Notes: a model not told the origin generated them from the letters alone. A stretch of 64,000 bases of DNA from an uncultured Anaeroplasmataceae bacterium (GCA_934229785.1 CAKQEA010000002.1:92115-156114); one strand, 5' to 3'; counted from the stretch's first letter, positions 26,703-35,948 are shown. Made by a program: numbers and translations.

Positions 26703-26730
26703 ATTATACTTTATTCTAAAGGAAAAATAA
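26703..26730 (-). promoter_or_regulatory. Promoter of the GH28-to-rluA operon
   Basis: -10 TATAAT (26703-26708) with TTTATT 17 bases upstream as a weak -35. It lies between the preceding terminator and the GH28 start. Confidence 0.5.
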
Positions 26731-26786
26731 AGCACTCAAAAAGAGAAACCTTAACCTTAAGGCTTCACTTAAAAGTGCTTTTTTAA
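26727..26786 (-). terminator. Long imperfect terminator hairpin of the LOG-family gene
   Basis: AAAGCACT and AGTGCTTT form the base of a stem of more than 20 bases with several mismatches, topped by GCCTT/AAGG pairs, then ATTTTT on the minus strand. Confidence 0.6.
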
Positions 26787-26810
26787 TCCTAATAACATTA
26801 CAAAATATTG

Positions 26811-27350
26811 TTATTTATACCTATTAATAATTGTACTTATTTCATTTAAATCATTTACAAAATAAACATTTTTTAATCTTTCATCTGATGAAAAATCAAA
26901 TTTAACCATAGTATTAAGAAGTGATTTCAAGCCATCATAATAACCATTTACATTATATATAATGCAAGGAGAATTTAAATGGTTTAAAGCCACCTTAGAC
27001 ATAACCTCAGAAATTTCCTCCAAAGTACCAGTACCACCTGGAAAAGCAATAAAGGCATCTGCAAGCTCAATCATTTTTGTTTTTCTTTCTGCCATATCCT
27101 TTGTAACATATAATTTTGTTAAACCATCAAATTGAAGTTCCTTCTCAATAAAGAATTTGGGTTCTACACCTATTACCTTGCCTCCACTTGTAAGTGTACT
27201 TTTAGCTATTATTCCCATTAATCCTGTTTTTGACCCACCATAAATAAGTGTATGACCATTACTACCAATAAACTGTCCAAGTTCTTCTACTTTTTCTAAA
27301 AAAATAGAATCATTTCCAAAATTAGCTCCTAAATACACTGCTATATTCAT
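26811..27350 (-). CDS. LOG-family protein (TIGR00730, nucleoside 5'-monophosphate phosphoribohydrolase)
   Basis: 179 residues with a Rossmann-like fold. Family signatures are GGSKTGLMG near 40 and PGGTGTLEEISEV near 104-116, which build the nucleotide-binding and catalytic site, plus the Arg in AERKTKMIELADAF. LOG proteins release a base from a nucleoside monophosphate; in plants and some bacteria this yields cytokinin, but most bacterial members probably act in nucleotide salvage or repair. It is a short single gene with its own terminator. Confidence 0.88.
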   Translation of the reverse strand: MNIAVYLGANFGNDSIFLEKVEELGQFIGSNGHTLIYGGSKTGLMGIIAKSTLTSGGKVIGVEPKFFIEKELQFDGLTKLYVTKDMAERKTKMIELADAFIAFPGGTGTLEEISEVMSKVALNHLNSPCIIYNVNGYYDGLKSLLNTMVKFDFSSDERLKNVYFVNDLNEISTIINRYK

Positions 27351-27393
27351 TCTACCACCTCATATTCTAATTATAAATTTAAACAATAAATAA

Positions 27394-29757
27394 CTATTCG
27401 CCAATAATCTTATCAATTAGCTTAATTCTACCATTATACTTTGATATCAAAAAATCAATTAACAAATACATTCCATAAGAGATAATTAACAAAATAACAA
27501 ATATAATCCAACCAGCTGCTGATAGATTTTTAAAGTCATAATAATAATTGAAAAATGGTGTAAAAAATGCCAACAAAACATTTAATATAAGACCAAAAAT
27601 CGATAACACAACTACAACTACTTTATATTTATTAAATGGCCTACTTACATTAATTAATATTAAAATTCCTACAGATGCCATAATTAATATTGAGGCAGTT
27701 GATATTTCATCATAAGATAAATTAAAGGCTAATCCAATAAAATACATTAAAGTTACCATTATAGCATTAGTAAGTCCAGCTGGGATTGCATATTTTAATA
27801 TATTTTTAATAAAGTTTCCTTTAATTAACTTTTTATTAGGACTTTGTGAAAGTAAAAAGGCTGGAAAACCTATTGTAAACATATTTACAAGTCCTACTTG
27901 GGTAGTTTTGACAGGAAATTGACGTAAGCAAAGTAAAAAGATTAAAGTTAAAATTATGGCATAAACATTCTTAGATAAAAATAATGCACCACTTGTTTCT
28001 AAATTATTTACAACTCTTCTTCCTTCTAAAACAACCTGTGGCATATGTGAAAAGTTAGAATCAAGCAAAACAACCTGGCTTACCTGCATAGCAGCATCTG
28101 CTCCACTAGCAAGGGCAATAGAACAATCTGCTTCTTTAAGAGCTAATATATCATTTACTCCATCTCCTACCATCGCAACCTTATTCTTTTTATTTTTTAA
28201 AGTCCTTATAATAACCTGCTTTTGATGTGGTGTTACACGACCAAATACATTATATTTTTCTACAGACTCCATTAACTCATTATCAGTTAATTTAGAGGTA
28301 TCAATATAATTTTCTGCACCTTTAATTAAAGCTTTAGAGGCTACCATTGAAACAGTTTTAGGATTATCTCCTGATATAACCTTAATATCAACATTATAAG
28401 ACGAAAAATATTTAAATGTCTCAACCGCATTAAGACGTATAGGGTTATCTAGTACAACAAGTCCCATTGGTGTTAGTCTAGTGGTTATTTCTTTTCCATC
28501 AATCATATTTACAGACCTGCATAATGCAAGAACTCTATAGCCTTCATTTTGGTAAGAATCAATTAAATCCTTATATTCTAAATAGTTTTCTTTGATAATA
28601 AAATCAGGTGCACCTAGAACATATGAAAATGACTCAAAATTTACTGCACTATATTTAAATTGTGATGAAAAGGCTGATTTTGAAATAAATTTATCTCTAA
28701 CATCACCTTTAAATTTATCCTTAATTGCTCTCATTGTAATATTATCAAAATCCTGAGCAAAAGAAAAATCGACAAGAGCCTGAAATATTTCTTCCTTTGA
28801 AATTTTAGAATCAATACTTAAATAATCAATAACATCCATATTATTATCAGTAATAGTACCTGTTTTATCAATACACAAGGTATTAATTCTAGCAAGAGAC
28901 TCAATCGATTTCATATCATGAGTTAAAACGTTATTTTTAGCAAGTCTTACAGCACTTATAGCCAAAGATACACTAGCAAGCAAAAATAATCCCTCAGGAA
29001 TCATCATTAAAATAGCAGCAACAGTAGAATCAACTGCATCCTTTATTGTAGCCCCATTAATAAAATAAGCTTCACTAAACAAACCAATAGCAAAGGGGAT
29101 TATTATTATACCTACCGCTTTAACCAATCTATTAAGCGATTTAATTATCTCGCTTGTCTCACGTGTCTTGTTCTCTTTAGCTTCAAGTGTTAATTTATTT
29201 ATATAGGAATCACTTCCAACATTAGTAAGCTTTACATACACCTTACCTGAAACTATGTATGATCCTGATAGCAAGATAGAATCTACCTCTTTTTTAATTT
29301 CATCGCTTTCCCCAGTTAAAAGTGATTCATTCACTAGCGCTTGACCTAATACAACACGTCCATCAGCACATATTTGGTTCCCAGCACTAAATATAACTAA
29401 ATCCCCTTCAACTAAATCACAAACATTTATTTTTTCTTCATTTCCATTTCTAACAACTAAAGCCTTGGGCTCAGCCATTAGGGTTAATTTATCTAATACT
29501 CTTTTACTTTTAATTTCTTGAATAATACCAATTAATATATTAAGAATAATGAGTGGTAAAAAAGTTAATGCCTTATAAAGCTTAACTAAAATTAAAATGA
29601 TTGCAATTAAAAAAAATATTAAATTAAAATATGTGAATAAATTTGAAGTTATTATTTCTAAATAACTTTTAGAAGGATTTTTAATACTACTATTAACCTT
29701 ACCTTCTTCTTTCTTCTTATTCACTTCTTCATTTGTTAAACCTATCAATTTATCCAT
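27394..29757 (-). CDS. P-type cation-transporting ATPase
   Basis: 787 residues from the ATG at 29757. The longer frame from 29820 begins inside the terminator of the upstream operon and is rejected. The N-terminal extension is short, followed by two helices, the actuator domain with LTGES near 148, two helices, phosphorylation motif DKTGT near 298, GDGVND near 530 and six C-terminal helices. The protein lacks the CPC motif of heavy-metal pumps and resembles the P2/HAD-IC cation ATPase group (CtpE/YkvW-like, Ca2+ or Mg2+). The ion is not determined. Confidence 0.87.
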   Translation of the reverse strand: MDKLIGLTNEEVNKKKEEGKVNSSIKNPSKSYLEIITSNLFTYFNLIFFLIAIILILVKLYKALTFLPLIILNILIGIIQEIKSKRVLDKLTLMAEPKALVVRNGNEEKINVCDLVEGDLVIFSAGNQICADGRVVLGQALVNESLLTGESDEIKKEVDSILLSGSYIVSGKVYVKLTNVGSDSYINKLTLEAKENKTRETSEIIKSLNRLVKAVGIIIIPFAIGLFSEAYFINGATIKDAVDSTVAAILMMIPEGLFLLASVSLAISAVRLAKNNVLTHDMKSIESLARINTLCIDKTGTITDNNMDVIDYLSIDSKISKEEIFQALVDFSFAQDFDNITMRAIKDKFKGDVRDKFISKSAFSSQFKYSAVNFESFSYVLGAPDFIIKENYLEYKDLIDSYQNEGYRVLALCRSVNMIDGKEITTRLTPMGLVVLDNPIRLNAVETFKYFSSYNVDIKVISGDNPKTVSMVASKALIKGAENYIDTSKLTDNELMESVEKYNVFGRVTPHQKQVIIRTLKNKKNKVAMVGDGVNDILALKEADCSIALASGADAAMQVSQVVLLDSNFSHMPQVVLEGRRVVNNLETSGALFLSKNVYAIILTLIFLLCLRQFPVKTTQVGLVNMFTIGFPAFLLSQSPNKKLIKGNFIKNILKYAIPAGLTNAIMVTLMYFIGLAFNLSYDEISTASILIMASVGILILINVSRPFNKYKVVVVVLSIFGLILNVLLAFFTPFFNYYYDFKNLSAAGWIIFVILLIISYGMYLLIDFLISKYNGRIKLIDKIIGE

Positions 29758-29803
29758 ACCTTCACCATTAAAATGATTATATATCATAAACATATTAAAT
29801 GCA

Positions 29804-29835
29804 AAAGAAAAAGCAACCATACATTAAGGTTGCTT
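29804..29835 (-). terminator. Terminator of the BAAT/ATC-hydrolase operon
   Basis: AAGCAACC and GGTTGCTT pair with a 9-base loop, followed by TTTTTC on the minus strand. It covers a false upstream start of the P-type ATPase. Confidence 0.75.
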
Positions 29836-29840
29836 AATAT

Positions 29841-30458
29841 TTATTTTACTTGATGATCATAATGGCAATCACAACAATCTCCACCAGATGCTAATGTATA
29901 TTTTCTTTCAAATTTTGTATTATTCATCGATGCCATATCATAATCTAATGAGCACATTGCAGGAATATACTCATTTAGACCAAGCTTATTCATTAAATAA
30001 CAAATACCACAGGTATAAAATATTGCAGTATATTTATTTATATTCTCACCATCAACAACCTCAAACCTCCAAGAGTAAGGATTAGAATTGGTTTCGCTCA
30101 TTTTAGCCTGTGCCTTTAATTTTTTTCTTCCCTCTATAGTATAACTTTTACTCTTAGATGTTGCCATTTTAGTCATTTTATTATTACACATTGCATCACG
30201 ATAATATTTCCTAATTTCTTCAACGTTATGTTTATTTTTTAAATTTAAAATAACTGCTGAGAGCATTGCACAGCTTAAGATATTCGTAATAAAACGATCA
30301 CCTTTTTCAAATTCATCAACACTTAATACTATCTCTTTATATTTTAAATGAGCCTTTTTCATAATTTGAGGATCTTCACCTAAATCCATAATTAAATATT
30401 TTTTAAAAGTTTTTTTGTAAAAAAAACACATCATCTTTGGCATTAAAGAATATTTCAT
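29841..30458 (-). CDS. ATC hydrolase-family protein (L-2-amino-thiazoline-4-carboxylate hydrolase family)
   Basis: 205 residues. Matches the family that hydrolyses L-2-amino-thiazoline-4-carboxylate in L-cysteine production, with the conserved end FERKYTLASGGDCCDCHY, CGICYLMNKLGLNEYIP and a metal-like Asp/Cys/His tail. It is mostly helical and cytoplasmic. In gut Bacillota this family is usually of unknown true substrate. Its start shares one base with the stop of the BAAT-type hydrolase gene (TAATG), so the two are translationally coupled and should act on related metabolites. Confidence 0.8.
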   Translation of the reverse strand: MKYSLMPKMMCFFYKKTFKKYLIMDLGEDPQIMKKAHLKYKEIVLSVDEFEKGDRFITNILSCAMLSAVILNLKNKHNVEEIRKYYRDAMCNNKMTKMATSKSKSYTIEGRKKLKAQAKMSETNSNPYSWRFEVVDGENINKYTAIFYTCGICYLMNKLGLNEYIPAMCSLDYDMASMNNTKFERKYTLASGGDCCDCHYDHQVK

Positions 30459-31387
30459 TATTTACAACTCCATTTCCTAATTGCAGTCTTAATTTTCAAA
30501 TCAATATCTATTCTAGTTTTTTTGCAATCCTTTGAATATTTTTTACAAGCGCTAAATGCCAATTTAACAAACAAATTTGAGCCAATAGGAAACATCATTT
30601 TGATTAAGCTTTCTGGAAACACAAAATGAGTACCATGTTCATAAACATAAGCCTCCAAATCAACATTATTTTCAATCATACTAAGTCTTTTTTCTATACG
30701 ATGAATATACTTAGCAGTATCCCATAATGAATCATCACAGGCACCAATAAGAAGAAGCTTACCATTTATTTTTTCAACCTTAATCATTTCTTCTTCTAAA
30801 AGTGGATGTTTAACCTCTGAATCATTAAATATTTTTAATGAATTAATCATATCCTTGTTCTTCTTTGATTCTTCTATCATTATATTCCAATAATCAGGAT
30901 GTTGATAGCAAAAAGGCATATAAGGAAGCATTACACCTCGATACGTAAATAAGGATTCACCATCAATAGGCCATTCCTTACAGCCATCCTTATTTCCTTG
31001 AGCAAATCCCTGCCATATAAAATCACTTGGTGTCATAGCAATTGTCAATGTTATATCATTGAAATATGATGAAGCCGTTAAAGCAAGTGTTCCTGTAGTT
31101 GAAGCTCCTGTAATACCAATCTTATTATTTCCATTTTGTTTCAACCACTTAATAGCATTTTCAATACGTTCAAGTGGATAATTATGATATGAATAGCTCT
31201 TTCTTTCAACAGACATAGTTAAAACATTAACATTTAATTTATTAAGCCATTTCGCAGCTGTTCTTGCCATGTAATCATCGCTATCATCACCAAGCATAGT
31301 AATGATTGCACAATTTGAATTATTTTTACATTTAAAATAACTACCATGAAAGCCATCCTTAAAAGTATCAAAATGAATTCTTTTCAT
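30458..31387 (-). CDS. BAAT/acyl-CoA thioester hydrolase C-terminal-type alpha/beta hydrolase
   Basis: 309 residues with an alpha/beta-hydrolase fold. The nucleophile elbow is GITGASTTG near 93-101, and the final catalytic His lies in YEHGTHFVFPES. Sequence around IAMTPSDFIWQGFAQG and DDSLWDTA is typical of the bile acid-CoA:amino acid N-acyltransferase C-terminal family, a broad group of thioesterase-like enzymes. Substrate unknown. It is the first gene of a two-gene operon controlled by an 18-bp dyad just downstream of the -10 box. Confidence 0.8.
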   Translation of the reverse strand: MKRIHFDTFKDGFHGSYFKCKNNSNCAIITMLGDDSDDYMARTAAKWLNKLNVNVLTMSVERKSYSYHNYPLERIENAIKWLKQNGNNKIGITGASTTGTLALTASSYFNDITLTIAMTPSDFIWQGFAQGNKDGCKEWPIDGESLFTYRGVMLPYMPFCYQHPDYWNIMIEESKKNKDMINSLKIFNDSEVKHPLLEEEMIKVEKINGKLLLIGACDDSLWDTAKYIHRIEKRLSMIENNVDLEAYVYEHGTHFVFPESLIKMMFPIGSNLFVKLAFSACKKYSKDCKKTRIDIDLKIKTAIRKWSCK

Positions 31388-31398
31388 ATTCTACCTCC

Positions 31399-31416
31399 AG
31401 TTAGATATAACTAACT
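31399..31416 (-). promoter_or_regulatory. Operator AGTTAG-N6-CTAACT (site 1)
   Basis: Perfect 6-bp arms around ATATAA, two bases from the -10 box (31419-31424) on the transcribed side and directly before the RBS of the BAAT-type gene. The same element occurs twice at the DUF3793/flavodoxin promoter. Confidence 0.7.
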
Positions 31417-31418
31417 AT

Positions 31419-31424
31419 ATTATA
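31419..31424 (-). promoter_or_regulatory. -10 box of the BAAT/ATC-hydrolase operon
   Basis: TATAAT on the minus strand; a -35 is not well conserved (TTGATT is 15 bases away). Confidence 0.55.
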
Positions 31425-31456
31425 CAACTAAATTGATAAAATCAACTTCAAAATTT

Positions 31457-32239
31457 TCAATTTGAAAAAACACAATCAAAAACTTCATCAACCCAATCTA
31501 AATGATGACAGAAGAAAAATGTTTCATGATTCATATTTTGTTCCCTAATGTCAGGATTTTTAAAATGCATTAAATATCTTTTTCTATATTTTTTGCCCAT
31601 TTTTAAAGCATAAAAAATATGAACAGTTGTATTTTTATTATAAATATTTTTATCTATCTTTGTAACAAGATCTGAAACATATTGATTATAAATACTTTTT
31701 TTTGTAACAACATTTTGTAATTCAGAAACCATAAATGAATTTAAAAATTCAATCATTTGATTATATCGTTTTGTATCATTTATTTTCATATCATCTAGTT
31801 TATTTTGCATAAAGCTAGGCAATTTTCTAGTATGAATCATCTTATACATTATTGGTGCAATAATTTTACCTTTAATAGAGGCTATAATTTTATTACTTTG
31901 ATCCATATCACTACTTCCCAAAATTATATGATCTACCTTTATATTATTTCTTTGAAGTAAATAGCTTGCAAATGAACCACCTAACGAACAGCCATAAATA
32001 CACAATATATGATTATTGAAATTTTCTTTAATATATTTTTCAATCTTAATTGTTTCTTCTTCCATACTGACATATTCAGTTTTTTCATTTTCATCAAAGC
32101 CATCAAAAGATACTACAACAGTATAAAATTTCTCTTTCAATAAAGGTACTACCTTATTAAATAAGCTATAATGACAACATGTACCAGGTATAAGTAAAAT
32201 AACTGGATTATTTATATCACCAGATTCATAAAAATTCAT
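31457..32239 (-). CDS. Alpha/beta hydrolase
   Basis: 260 residues. Alpha/beta-hydrolase features: LLIPGTCCHYSLF oxyanion loop near 16-28, nucleophile elbow GCSLGGS near 89-95, a helical lid around 120-190, and a final NHETFFFCHH His. It could be an esterase or lipase-like enzyme acting on a small substrate. It lies upstream of the BAAT/ATC operon, separated by that operon's promoter, so it is transcribed separately. No signal peptide. Confidence 0.75.
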   Translation of the reverse strand: MNFYESGDINNPVILLIPGTCCHYSLFNKVVPLLKEKFYTVVVSFDGFDENEKTEYVSMEEETIKIEKYIKENFNNHILCIYGCSLGGSFASYLLQRNNIKVDHIILGSSDMDQSNKIIASIKGKIIAPIMYKMIHTRKLPSFMQNKLDDMKINDTKRYNQMIEFLNSFMVSELQNVVTKKSIYNQYVSDLVTKIDKNIYNKNTTVHIFYALKMGKKYRKRYLMHFKNPDIREQNMNHETFFFCHHLDWVDEVFDCVFSN

Positions 32240-32843
32240 AGTTAGTCACCTCTAACCAAATTATATCATAAACCACTTATTTTTAAAAGTTTCGAATTAA
32301 ATAAAATTAACAAGTTTTAGAATTTTCACATATATTTTGCAACAAAAAAACAATCAGTGCGATTCTTCCATTACTTTAAATCTACCTAAATGATGATTAA
32401 CTCTTTGAAATGTAATTTGAGCAACCTACATCTCTTACTTTAGCTACTAAAATAAGCGATTATTTATTTAAGTAAACGATTTAACTACCTTGCACAACAA
32501 GTCCTTTCAAACCTGTTCATGTGATCTGAACGCAGTTCTTCTGCCATCATATAATTTATTTTCAAAATTATCCAAAGCTATTAATGCTATTTTATTAATG
32601 ATAATAATATGACTACTCTCAATATTTGCTAATCATTTAAAGCATGTTGATTTGTTAAATTTCTATCAAACACCAATTAAATCAATTTAACTAATAAAAA
32701 TGCTACGGGAATTTATGTCTATATTTCCGCATTTAAATTATCATGTTTTTCTCATTATTTCCATTAAAAAAAGTATCATTGAATCTTTAATATATTATGA
32801 AATCAATCGTTTTGTAGCAATATATAAAAAGAAAAAGAGCATC
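32240..32843. other. 604-bp region with a decayed minus-strand reading frame
   Basis: No intact gene. A short minus-strand stretch near 32490-32630 reads SSHIIIINKIALIALDNFEN followed by KLYDGRRTAFRS before stops. This vaguely resembles the end of a LytTR DNA-binding domain, but is too degenerate to assign. Confidence 0.35.
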
Positions 32844-33290
32844 CTAAAAATGCCGTTTTACACTTCTACAAGACTCTAAAGTATTCTGGCGAAAAGGATA
32901 TATGTTCCTATCTGCAAAGAAAAAAGGTCTGACACAATTTGTATCAAACCTATAACTTCGATATAGGATAATTATTCCAATTAGAATCAATCCCGCTATA
33001 AGATATATCCACCACTGAAAACTAAATAACCATTTTATAAATTTAGCTATTTCAATACAAATAAATAATAACCCTAGAAATACAATAATTCTAACAATCC
33101 AATGAGTATCACTCATTATATTAGAATCATAAAATCCGAGAGCATCAAATATCATACCAACAAATCCAAAAGCCACTAGAAAGGCAATTATGCCAATAAT
33201 AGCGAGGATTATTGAATCAGCTGTTGAATTTACTATAAAATTTGAAATAAAGTCTAAAAAAACACTCAAATTGCCTTTTCTCTTTCTCAA
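32844..33290 (-). CDS. Small three-helix membrane protein with aberrant tail
   Basis: 148 residues from a TTG at 33290 with no good RBS. Three hydrophobic helices lie near 25-48, 63-83 and 90-110. After YRSYRF the last ~35 residues (DTNCVRPFFFADR...) are translated across a terminator hairpin, so the native stop has probably been lost and the tail is not original. It lies directly downstream of an HsdR fragment. Function unknown; it may be a decayed remnant. Confidence 0.45.
   Translation of the reverse strand: MRKRKGNLSVFLDFISNFIVNSTADSIILAIIGIIAFLVAFGFVGMIFDALGFYDSNIMSDTHWIVRIIVFLGLLFICIEIAKFIKWLFSFQWWIYLIAGLILIGIIILYRSYRFDTNCVRPFFFADRNIYPFRQNTLESCRSVKRHF
32915..32955 (-). terminator. Terminator-like hairpin, second copy of the 8.3-kb element
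   Basis: AGGTTTGATAC and GTGTCAGACCT pair (with G-T pairs), followed by TTTTTT on the minus strand. Stem, loop and flanks closely match the tRNA-Glu terminator at 8.29-8.32 kb. Confidence 0.65.
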
Positions 33291-33315
33291 ATCAAAAATT
33301 CATTATTTGTATTAA

Positions 33316-33528
33316 TTATTTTCTATATTTCTTAAAGTTATCAGCTTGTTCAAAGATTTCTTTATATACATCGCCTTGTGTAACTAGAGGATATTTATAT
33401 TCAGCTAATTTTAAAACAATATCTACTTTTAATTCAGCTTTAATATCTTTTTTCTTAAACCAGTCTGTATATTTGGATTTGTCATCTACAATAAGCTTTG
33501 TCACTAGTGATGTCACTGATTTTGTCAC
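33316..33528 (-). pseudogene. Type I restriction HsdR C-terminal remnant
   Basis: 70 codons from a GTG with no RBS. Residues 20-70 match the extreme C-terminus of HsdR: KKKDIKAELKVDIVLKLAEY, then YPLVTQGDVYKEIFEQADNF. All catalytic parts (nuclease, helicase) are absent, and no hsdM or hsdS is present. The first 12 residues come from a GTCAC-rich repeat patch at 33500-33538 and are not part of the family. It is the scar of a lost type I restriction-modification locus. Confidence 0.75.
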
Positions 33529-33718
33529 GTGTCACGTGGTGGTACTTGAAAATATATATGCTCTTATATATGCCTATATATAGTAAGTAGCAGTTTAACG
33601 ATTAATAATAATATAACTATTTAATTTTATATATTAATACCTATAAGTACTTCTAATATTATTTATAATAAAAAAAGCTAAAACCTATAATAATTGTAAT
33701 TTTAACCCTTATATAAAG

Positions 33719-33750
33719 AAAAAAATAGCCGATATTTTGGTATCGACTAT
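33719..33750 (-). terminator. Terminator of tRNA-Ser(GCT)
   Basis: TAGTCGATA and TATCGGCTA pair around a 6-base loop, followed by TTTTTTT on the minus strand. Confidence 0.75.
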
Positions 33751-33762
33751 ACTTAACTCTAA

Positions 33763-33853
33763 TGGCGGAGCAGAAGGGATTCGAACCCTTGCACCAGTTA
33801 CCCGGTCTACTTCCTTAGCAGGGAAGCCTCTTGAGCCTCTTGAGTACTACTCC
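33763..33853 (-). tRNA. tRNA-Ser (anticodon GCT)
   Basis: Complete class II tRNA on the minus strand: acceptor GGAGTAG/CTGCTCC, anticodon stem CTTCC/GGAAG with loop CTGCTAA (anticodon GCT), a long variable arm, discriminator G and an encoded CCA. It reads AGC/AGT. Confidence 0.94.
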
Positions 33854-33872
33854 AACTACCAAGCGCTTCTAC

Positions 33873-33901
33873 ATTATACTATAAGCAAAAGCACTTGTCA
33901 A
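33873..33901 (-). promoter_or_regulatory. Promoter of tRNA-Ser(GCT)
   Basis: Consensus -35 TTGACA and -10 TATAAT with a 17-base spacer, between recA and the tRNA. Confidence 0.85.
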
Positions 33902-33920
33902 ATTTTTTTTATTTTTTTGA

Positions 33921-34901
33921 TTATAAAGCTCGAACTTTATCTTCGATTTCCTTGCAAATTTCAGGGTTTGATTTCAAATATTCCTTGGCATTTTCTCTTC
34001 CCTGACCAATTTTTTGGCCATTATAAGAAAACCAAGCACCAGCTTTATTAATAATTCCAGCATTAGAAGCTAAATCAACAATTTCTCCAATTCTTGATAT
34101 ACCTTCACCGTAAATTATTTCAACCTCAGCTGTTTTGAAAGGTGGAGCAACCTTATTTTTAACAATTTTAACATTTGTTCTATTACCTAAAATTTGAGTT
34201 CCATCCTTTATAGCCTCACCCTTACGTATTTCCATACGTACTGAAGCAAAGAACTTTAAGGCTCTTCCTCCTGTTGTAGTTTCAGGATTTCCAAACATTA
34301 CCCCAACCTTCTCACGAATTTGGTTAATAAATATTGCAACACATTTTGTATTATAAATAATACCAGCAAGTTTTCTCATCGCTTGTGACATTAATCTAGC
34401 ATGAAGACCTACGTGGTTATCTCCCATATCTCCATTTAATTCTGCCTCTGGAACAAGTGCTGCAACTGAGTCAATTACAATCACATCTACACTTCCTGAT
34501 CTAATTAGAGCTTCAGCAATTTCTAATGCTTGCTCACCTGAATCAGGTTGTGATAAAATTAAATTTTCAGTGTCAACACCCAATGCCTTTGCGTACACAG
34601 GATCAAGAGCATGCTCAGCATCAATAAATGCTGCATAACCACCTTGCTTTTGAGCACTTGCTATCGCATGTAATGCAAATGTAGTTTTACCTGATGATTC
34701 AGGACCATAGATTTCGATGATTCTTCCCTTTGGGTATCCACCAACACCTAATGCCTTATCAACAGCGATTGAACCTGAAGAAACAACCTCAACCTTTCTA
34801 TCAACCTCATCACCAAGTCGCATTACTGCTCCCTTTCCAAATTCCTTTTCAATTTGCTTTAATGCAGCCTCTAGGGCTTGCTCTCTTGTATTATCTGCCA
34901 T
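33921..34901 (-). CDS. recA: Recombinase RecA
   Basis: 326 residues. Complete core: Walker [10 protein letters not shown] near 66-74, [10 protein letters not shown], the L1 and L2 DNA-binding loops around [10 protein letters not shown] and [15 protein letters not shown], and the KVGVMFG motif. The usual acidic C-terminal tail is short, ending [11 protein letters not shown], so the protein is about 15-25 residues shorter than typical RecA. It catalyses strand exchange and LexA-type autoproteolysis. RBS GGAGGTG. It is preceded by pgsA, as in many Bacillota (pgsA-cinA-recA), but cinA is missing here. Confidence 0.97.
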   Translation of the reverse strand: MADNTREQALEAALKQIEKEFGKGAVMRLGDEVDRKVEVVSSGSIAVDKALGVGGYPKGRIIEIYGPESSGKTTFALHAIASAQKQGGYAAFIDAEHALDPVYAKALGVDTENLILSQPDSGEQALEIAEALIRSGSVDVIVIDSVAALVPEAELNGDMGDNHVGLHARLMSQAMRKLAGIIYNTKCVAIFINQIREKVGVMFGNPETTTGGRALKFFASVRMEIRKGEAIKDGTQILGNRTNVKIVKNKVAPPFKTAEVEIIYGEGISRIGEIVDLASNAGIINKAGAWFSYNGQKIGQGRENAKEYLKSNPEICKEIEDKVRAL

Positions 34902-34958
34902 AAATACACCTCCATATATAATAATAGTAAGATTTTTTACTTTTTTTACAAATTTTTT

Positions 34959-35558
34959 TTAAATTGATTCAAAAATTAGCTTTCTACTATTATATAAGTA
35001 CACTCCACCAGAGTAAATAGTCAAAATAATTGAAATGTACATCAATATTAAACCAATTATTGCAACAACATTATGAATACCACTCATAAACAAAAATATT
35101 AGCGCAATCATAGTGACAAACGTCTTAACCTTACCACTCATACCTGCAGCAATTACCTCACCCTTTTGAGCAGCCACAAGTCTAATGCCTGAAACCATTA
35201 ATTCTCTAATTAAAATAATCGCAACACCCCACATTGGAACAACACTTAAGCCTGCCAACCCAAAATAAGCCTTATGGTTTTGAATCATTAAAATTAAAAA
35301 AGAAACTAAAACTAACATCTTATCTGCAAGTGGATCTGCAAATTTTCCAAATGTTGTTACTAGATTATGCTTTCTTGCAATTTTACCATCTAAAAAATCT
35401 GTAAATGAAGCTAATGCAAAAATAATTACATTTATAAAATTAGCAAGTGAAACATTCAAAAAAATATTATGATTATTTAAATAAGGAACGCATGCAATAA
35501 CAACCATAACTGGTACTGCAAAAATCCTTCCTAATGTTAATTTATTAGGCAAAGTCAT
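34959..35558 (-). CDS. pgsA: CDP-diacylglycerol-glycerol-3-phosphate 3-phosphatidyltransferase
   Basis: 199-residue integral membrane enzyme of the CDP-alcohol phosphatidyltransferase family. The active-site motif is intact: DFLDGKIARKHNLVTTFGKF followed by ADPLADK, i.e. the D..DG..AR...G...D...D pattern. It makes phosphatidylglycerophosphate, the first committed step to phosphatidylglycerol. About six membrane helices. Located 57 bases upstream of recA in the same direction, in the classic pgsA-recA neighbourhood. RBS GAGGTG. Confidence 0.94.
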   Translation of the reverse strand: MTLPNKLTLGRIFAVPVMVVIACVPYLNNHNIFLNVSLANFINVIIFALASFTDFLDGKIARKHNLVTTFGKFADPLADKMLVLVSFLILMIQNHKAYFGLAGLSVVPMWGVAIILIRELMVSGIRLVAAQKGEVIAAGMSGKVKTFVTMIALIFLFMSGIHNVVAIIGLILMYISIILTIYSGGVYLYNSRKLIFESI

Positions 35559-35620
35559 TATAACACCTCAAATCTCTAGTTTGTATTATATCATAATAAT
35601 TACTTTAATAAAACAGAAAA

Positions 35621-35860
35621 TTAATTTCCAGTAAACATCGCAAATATTCTTTCAATTCCTCCAAGAACCAAATCAACAACATAATAAGCACAATCATCAC
35701 AAACAAATGCTAATTTTATGAATATGTTTCCATTATCCTCTACATAAAAGGCTTCTTCATTAACACTTTCTACATCATTATTACTAGATATTAAAATACT
35801 TGCAAAAACAACAGCTAAAAACGTAAACACTAATATTGTTCCTATTCTTTTTCTATTCAA
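35621..35860 (-). CDS. Small secreted or membrane-anchored protein
   Basis: 79 residues from a TTG at 35860, chosen because GGTGAT sits upstream, whereas an ATG at 35920 lies within the flavodoxin-operon terminator. A hydrophobic segment at 6-28 (IGTILVFTFLAVVF) follows LNRKR, giving a signal anchor. The rest is acidic with one CDDC motif near 55 (VCDDCAYYV). No family recognised. A membrane-anchored CxxC protein could be redox active, but this is speculation. It lies just before pgsA in the same direction. Confidence 0.5.
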   Translation of the reverse strand: MNRKRIGTILVFTFLAVVFASILISSNNDVESVNEEAFYVEDNGNIFIKLAFVCDDCAYYVVDLVLGGIERIFAMFTGN

Positions 35861-35905
35861 GCTATCACCACATATAATATAAACTAAATAAATTAAAAAA
35901 TATAG

Positions 35906-35933
35906 CAAAAAAAAGACCATAAAAGGTCTTTTT
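35906..35933 (-). terminator. Terminator of the DUF3793/flavodoxin operon
   Basis: AAAAGACC and GGTCTTTT pair with a 6-base loop, followed by a run of T on the minus strand. Confidence 0.8.
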
Positions 35934-35948
35934 GATATAAAGGGGTCT

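Noticed and set aside
27394-29820. P-type ATPase start at 29820
   Set aside because: That ATG lies inside the terminator hairpin of the upstream operon and lacks an RBS; 29757 fits better.
32490-32630. LytTR regulator gene
   Set aside because: Only about 30 codons resemble the domain and stops interrupt it, so no gene is claimed.
35621-35920. Longer form of the small anchored protein from 35920
   Set aside because: The first 20 codons read through a terminator T tract; TTG 35860 has the RBS.
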